A stretch of 14,240 bases of DNA from an uncultured Arsenicibacter sp. (GTDB lineage Bacteria; Bacteroidota; Bacteroidia; Cytophagales; Spirosomataceae): positions 1-14,240 of the forward strand of contig NZ_CAMFHL010000195.1 in the NCBI RefSeq assembly GCF_945952095.1, written 5' to 3'. This document shows positions 13,418-14,240 of the stretch, piece after piece. Both the position numbers and the translations under genes were made by a program. The number at the start of each line of letters is the position of its first letter. The first letter of the stretch is position 1. The notes under the pieces are model-generated. The model ran no database searches, was not told where the DNA came from, and was given only the letters and a program-made list of their open reading frames with translations.

Positions 13418-14240
13418 TATTTAGCATTGAGTATCCGGACGTTGCGGAACATAAACGGGTTGCTGCTGACCCGCAATGGTTTGCCGCTGGACGTAGTTAC
13501 ATTTTTGAGGTGAACTTCTTTCGTGACAACATACGGGTACTTTTCCGTGTAGGAATCTGATGTCAGTTCCGGGTTAATGTTGGCGAAAATAGCCGGACCC
13601 TGGTAGTTATCCGGGTGGCTGCTGTCGTCGATCCGGAGGTTTTCTATAGTGATGCGCTCGGGCATGTAACAGATGTAGCCGAAATCATGCTGACCGGAAT
13701 TAGCACCGCCGATCAGGTCGGCGCTGACCGGTTTGCCTCCCGCCGGAATAAAAACACAGTTCCGGATAATGAGTTCGCCCTGCCAGGTACTGCCGTAGTC
13801 TGAACGCAGATTGATGATACTCCGGCCGCGGATTGTCGAATTTTCGACAACCAGCAACCCGCTGCCAATGGCATTGATACCCATGTGACCAAGAGTGGAA
13901 TTCCGGATGGTTGCGTTGGCAACTCCCTGATGAGCATCAAACCGCGATAGTACGCAGTTATCGTACAGCATATTCTTGCAGAAATTTGAGCCCAGAATGC
14001 CCCAGTAGGTAGCGTCATTGATGTCGTTGGTCTGGGTACAGTTCACAAACGAAACGTTGAGTGCACGGTTTGCAGACAGATCGTAGGTACCCATCGACAC
14101 CGGTTTGCCTGCATTTCCGATGGTGCTGTATGTCCGGTGACCGGTCAATACCGTATTTTTTACCGTAACATAAGCGCAGTCACCGATATTAAGAAAACCA
14201 CCGTACGGTGCACCGTGGTCGCCTTCGCCCTGGATACTAT
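13417..14240 (-). CDS. Right-handed parallel beta-helix protein, N-terminal part outside the window
   Basis: The frame is open to the right edge; the first visible codons read about SIQGEGDHGAPYGGFLNIGD, so the true start lies beyond 14240 and the TTG at 14148 is internal. About 274 codons are visible. The sequence has the short repeating beta-strand rungs of a pectate-lyase-like parallel helix: CAYVTVKNTVLTGH, LNVSFVNCTQTND, NMLYDNCVLSRFDAHQG, ATIRNSTLGHMGI, LVVENSTIRGRSIINLRSDY, LIIRNCVFIPAGG, ITIENLRIDDSS and VHLKNVTTSSGKP. Asn and Cys recur at the turns, as is usual. Such proteins are typically secreted and bind or cleave polysaccharides; the visible part shows no certain catalytic residues. 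No gene of polysaccharide use lies nearby in the window. The fold call is secure, the activity unknown. Confidence 0.85.
   Translation of the reverse strand, partial: SIQGEGDHGAPYGGFLNIGDCAYVTVKNTVLTGHRTYSTIGNAGKPVSMGTYDLSANRALNVSFVNCTQTNDINDATYWGILGSNFCKNMLYDNCVLSRFDAHQGVANATIRNSTLGHMGINAIGSGLLVVENSTIRGRSIINLRSDYGSTWQGELIIRNCVFIPAGGKPVSADLIGGANSGQHDFGYICYMPERITIENLRIDDSSHPDNYQGPAIFANINPELTSDSYTEKYPYVVTKEVHLKNVTTSSGKPLRVSSNPFMFRNVRILNAK

Overview
The window looks like chromosomal DNA of a Bacteroidota bacterium, most likely Cytophagales/Spirosoma-like. This is inferred from gene families and promoter style, not from a marker gene. The signs are an ECF sigma factor overlapping an inner-membrane/outer-membrane beta-barrel protein, stand-alone LytTR and LuxR output domains, a lipocalin-like duplicated secreted protein, a Rieske lipoprotein-like protein, TTTG / TAnnTTTG-type promoters, and weak Shine-Dalgarno sequences. 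Genes are densely packed. No stretch over 300 bases lacks a gene, and no rRNA, tRNA, CRISPR array or insertion sequence was seen.

Left part, plus strand (1-5787): the 3' portion of an AraC-family regulator that enters from the left edge; a secreted protein made of two tandem copies of one domain; a SnoaL/NTF2-like protein; a very small LuxR-type DNA-binding protein preceded by a cluster of four copies of a 15-bp motif in two large inverted repeats; an OafA-type membrane acyltransferase whose 3' end overlaps a LytTR-only DNA-binding protein; and a 499-residue multi-pass membrane protein of unknown function. A strong bidirectional terminator and a second nested inverted repeat close this block.

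Middle part, minus strand (5945-9174): a small secreted protein of unknown function; a two-component system whose OmpR-type response regulator is intact but whose sensor kinase gene has a single in-frame TAG between the phospho-acceptor half and the ATPase half; and a Rieske [2Fe-2S] protein with its own terminator. Between the kinase and the small secreted gene lie four TTAG boxes spaced exactly 11 bp apart. This is the expected geometry of an OmpR/PhoB-family binding array and suggests the regulator controls the small secreted gene.

Right part: a RES-domain toxin with its Xre/MbcA/ParS-type antitoxin (antitoxin first, 3-nt gap) behind a Bacteroidota promoter flanked by inverted repeats; then an ECF sigma factor overlapping a protein that joins an anti-sigma-like cytoplasmic N-terminus, one transmembrane helix, a long Pro/Ala/Thr-rich periplasmic linker and a C-terminal beta-barrel. 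This protein could physically link the outer membrane to the sigma factor. On the plus strand there is a DUF1016/YhcG-family protein whose PDDEXK catalytic residues appear to be lost. It converges on a right-handed beta-helix protein that leaves the window at the right edge, with hairpins between the two.

The observations most worth following up are the four-copy motif upstream of the LuxR gene, the 11-bp phased TTAG array, the amber-split sensor kinase, the sigma-factor partner that may span both membranes, and the degenerate YhcG homologue.
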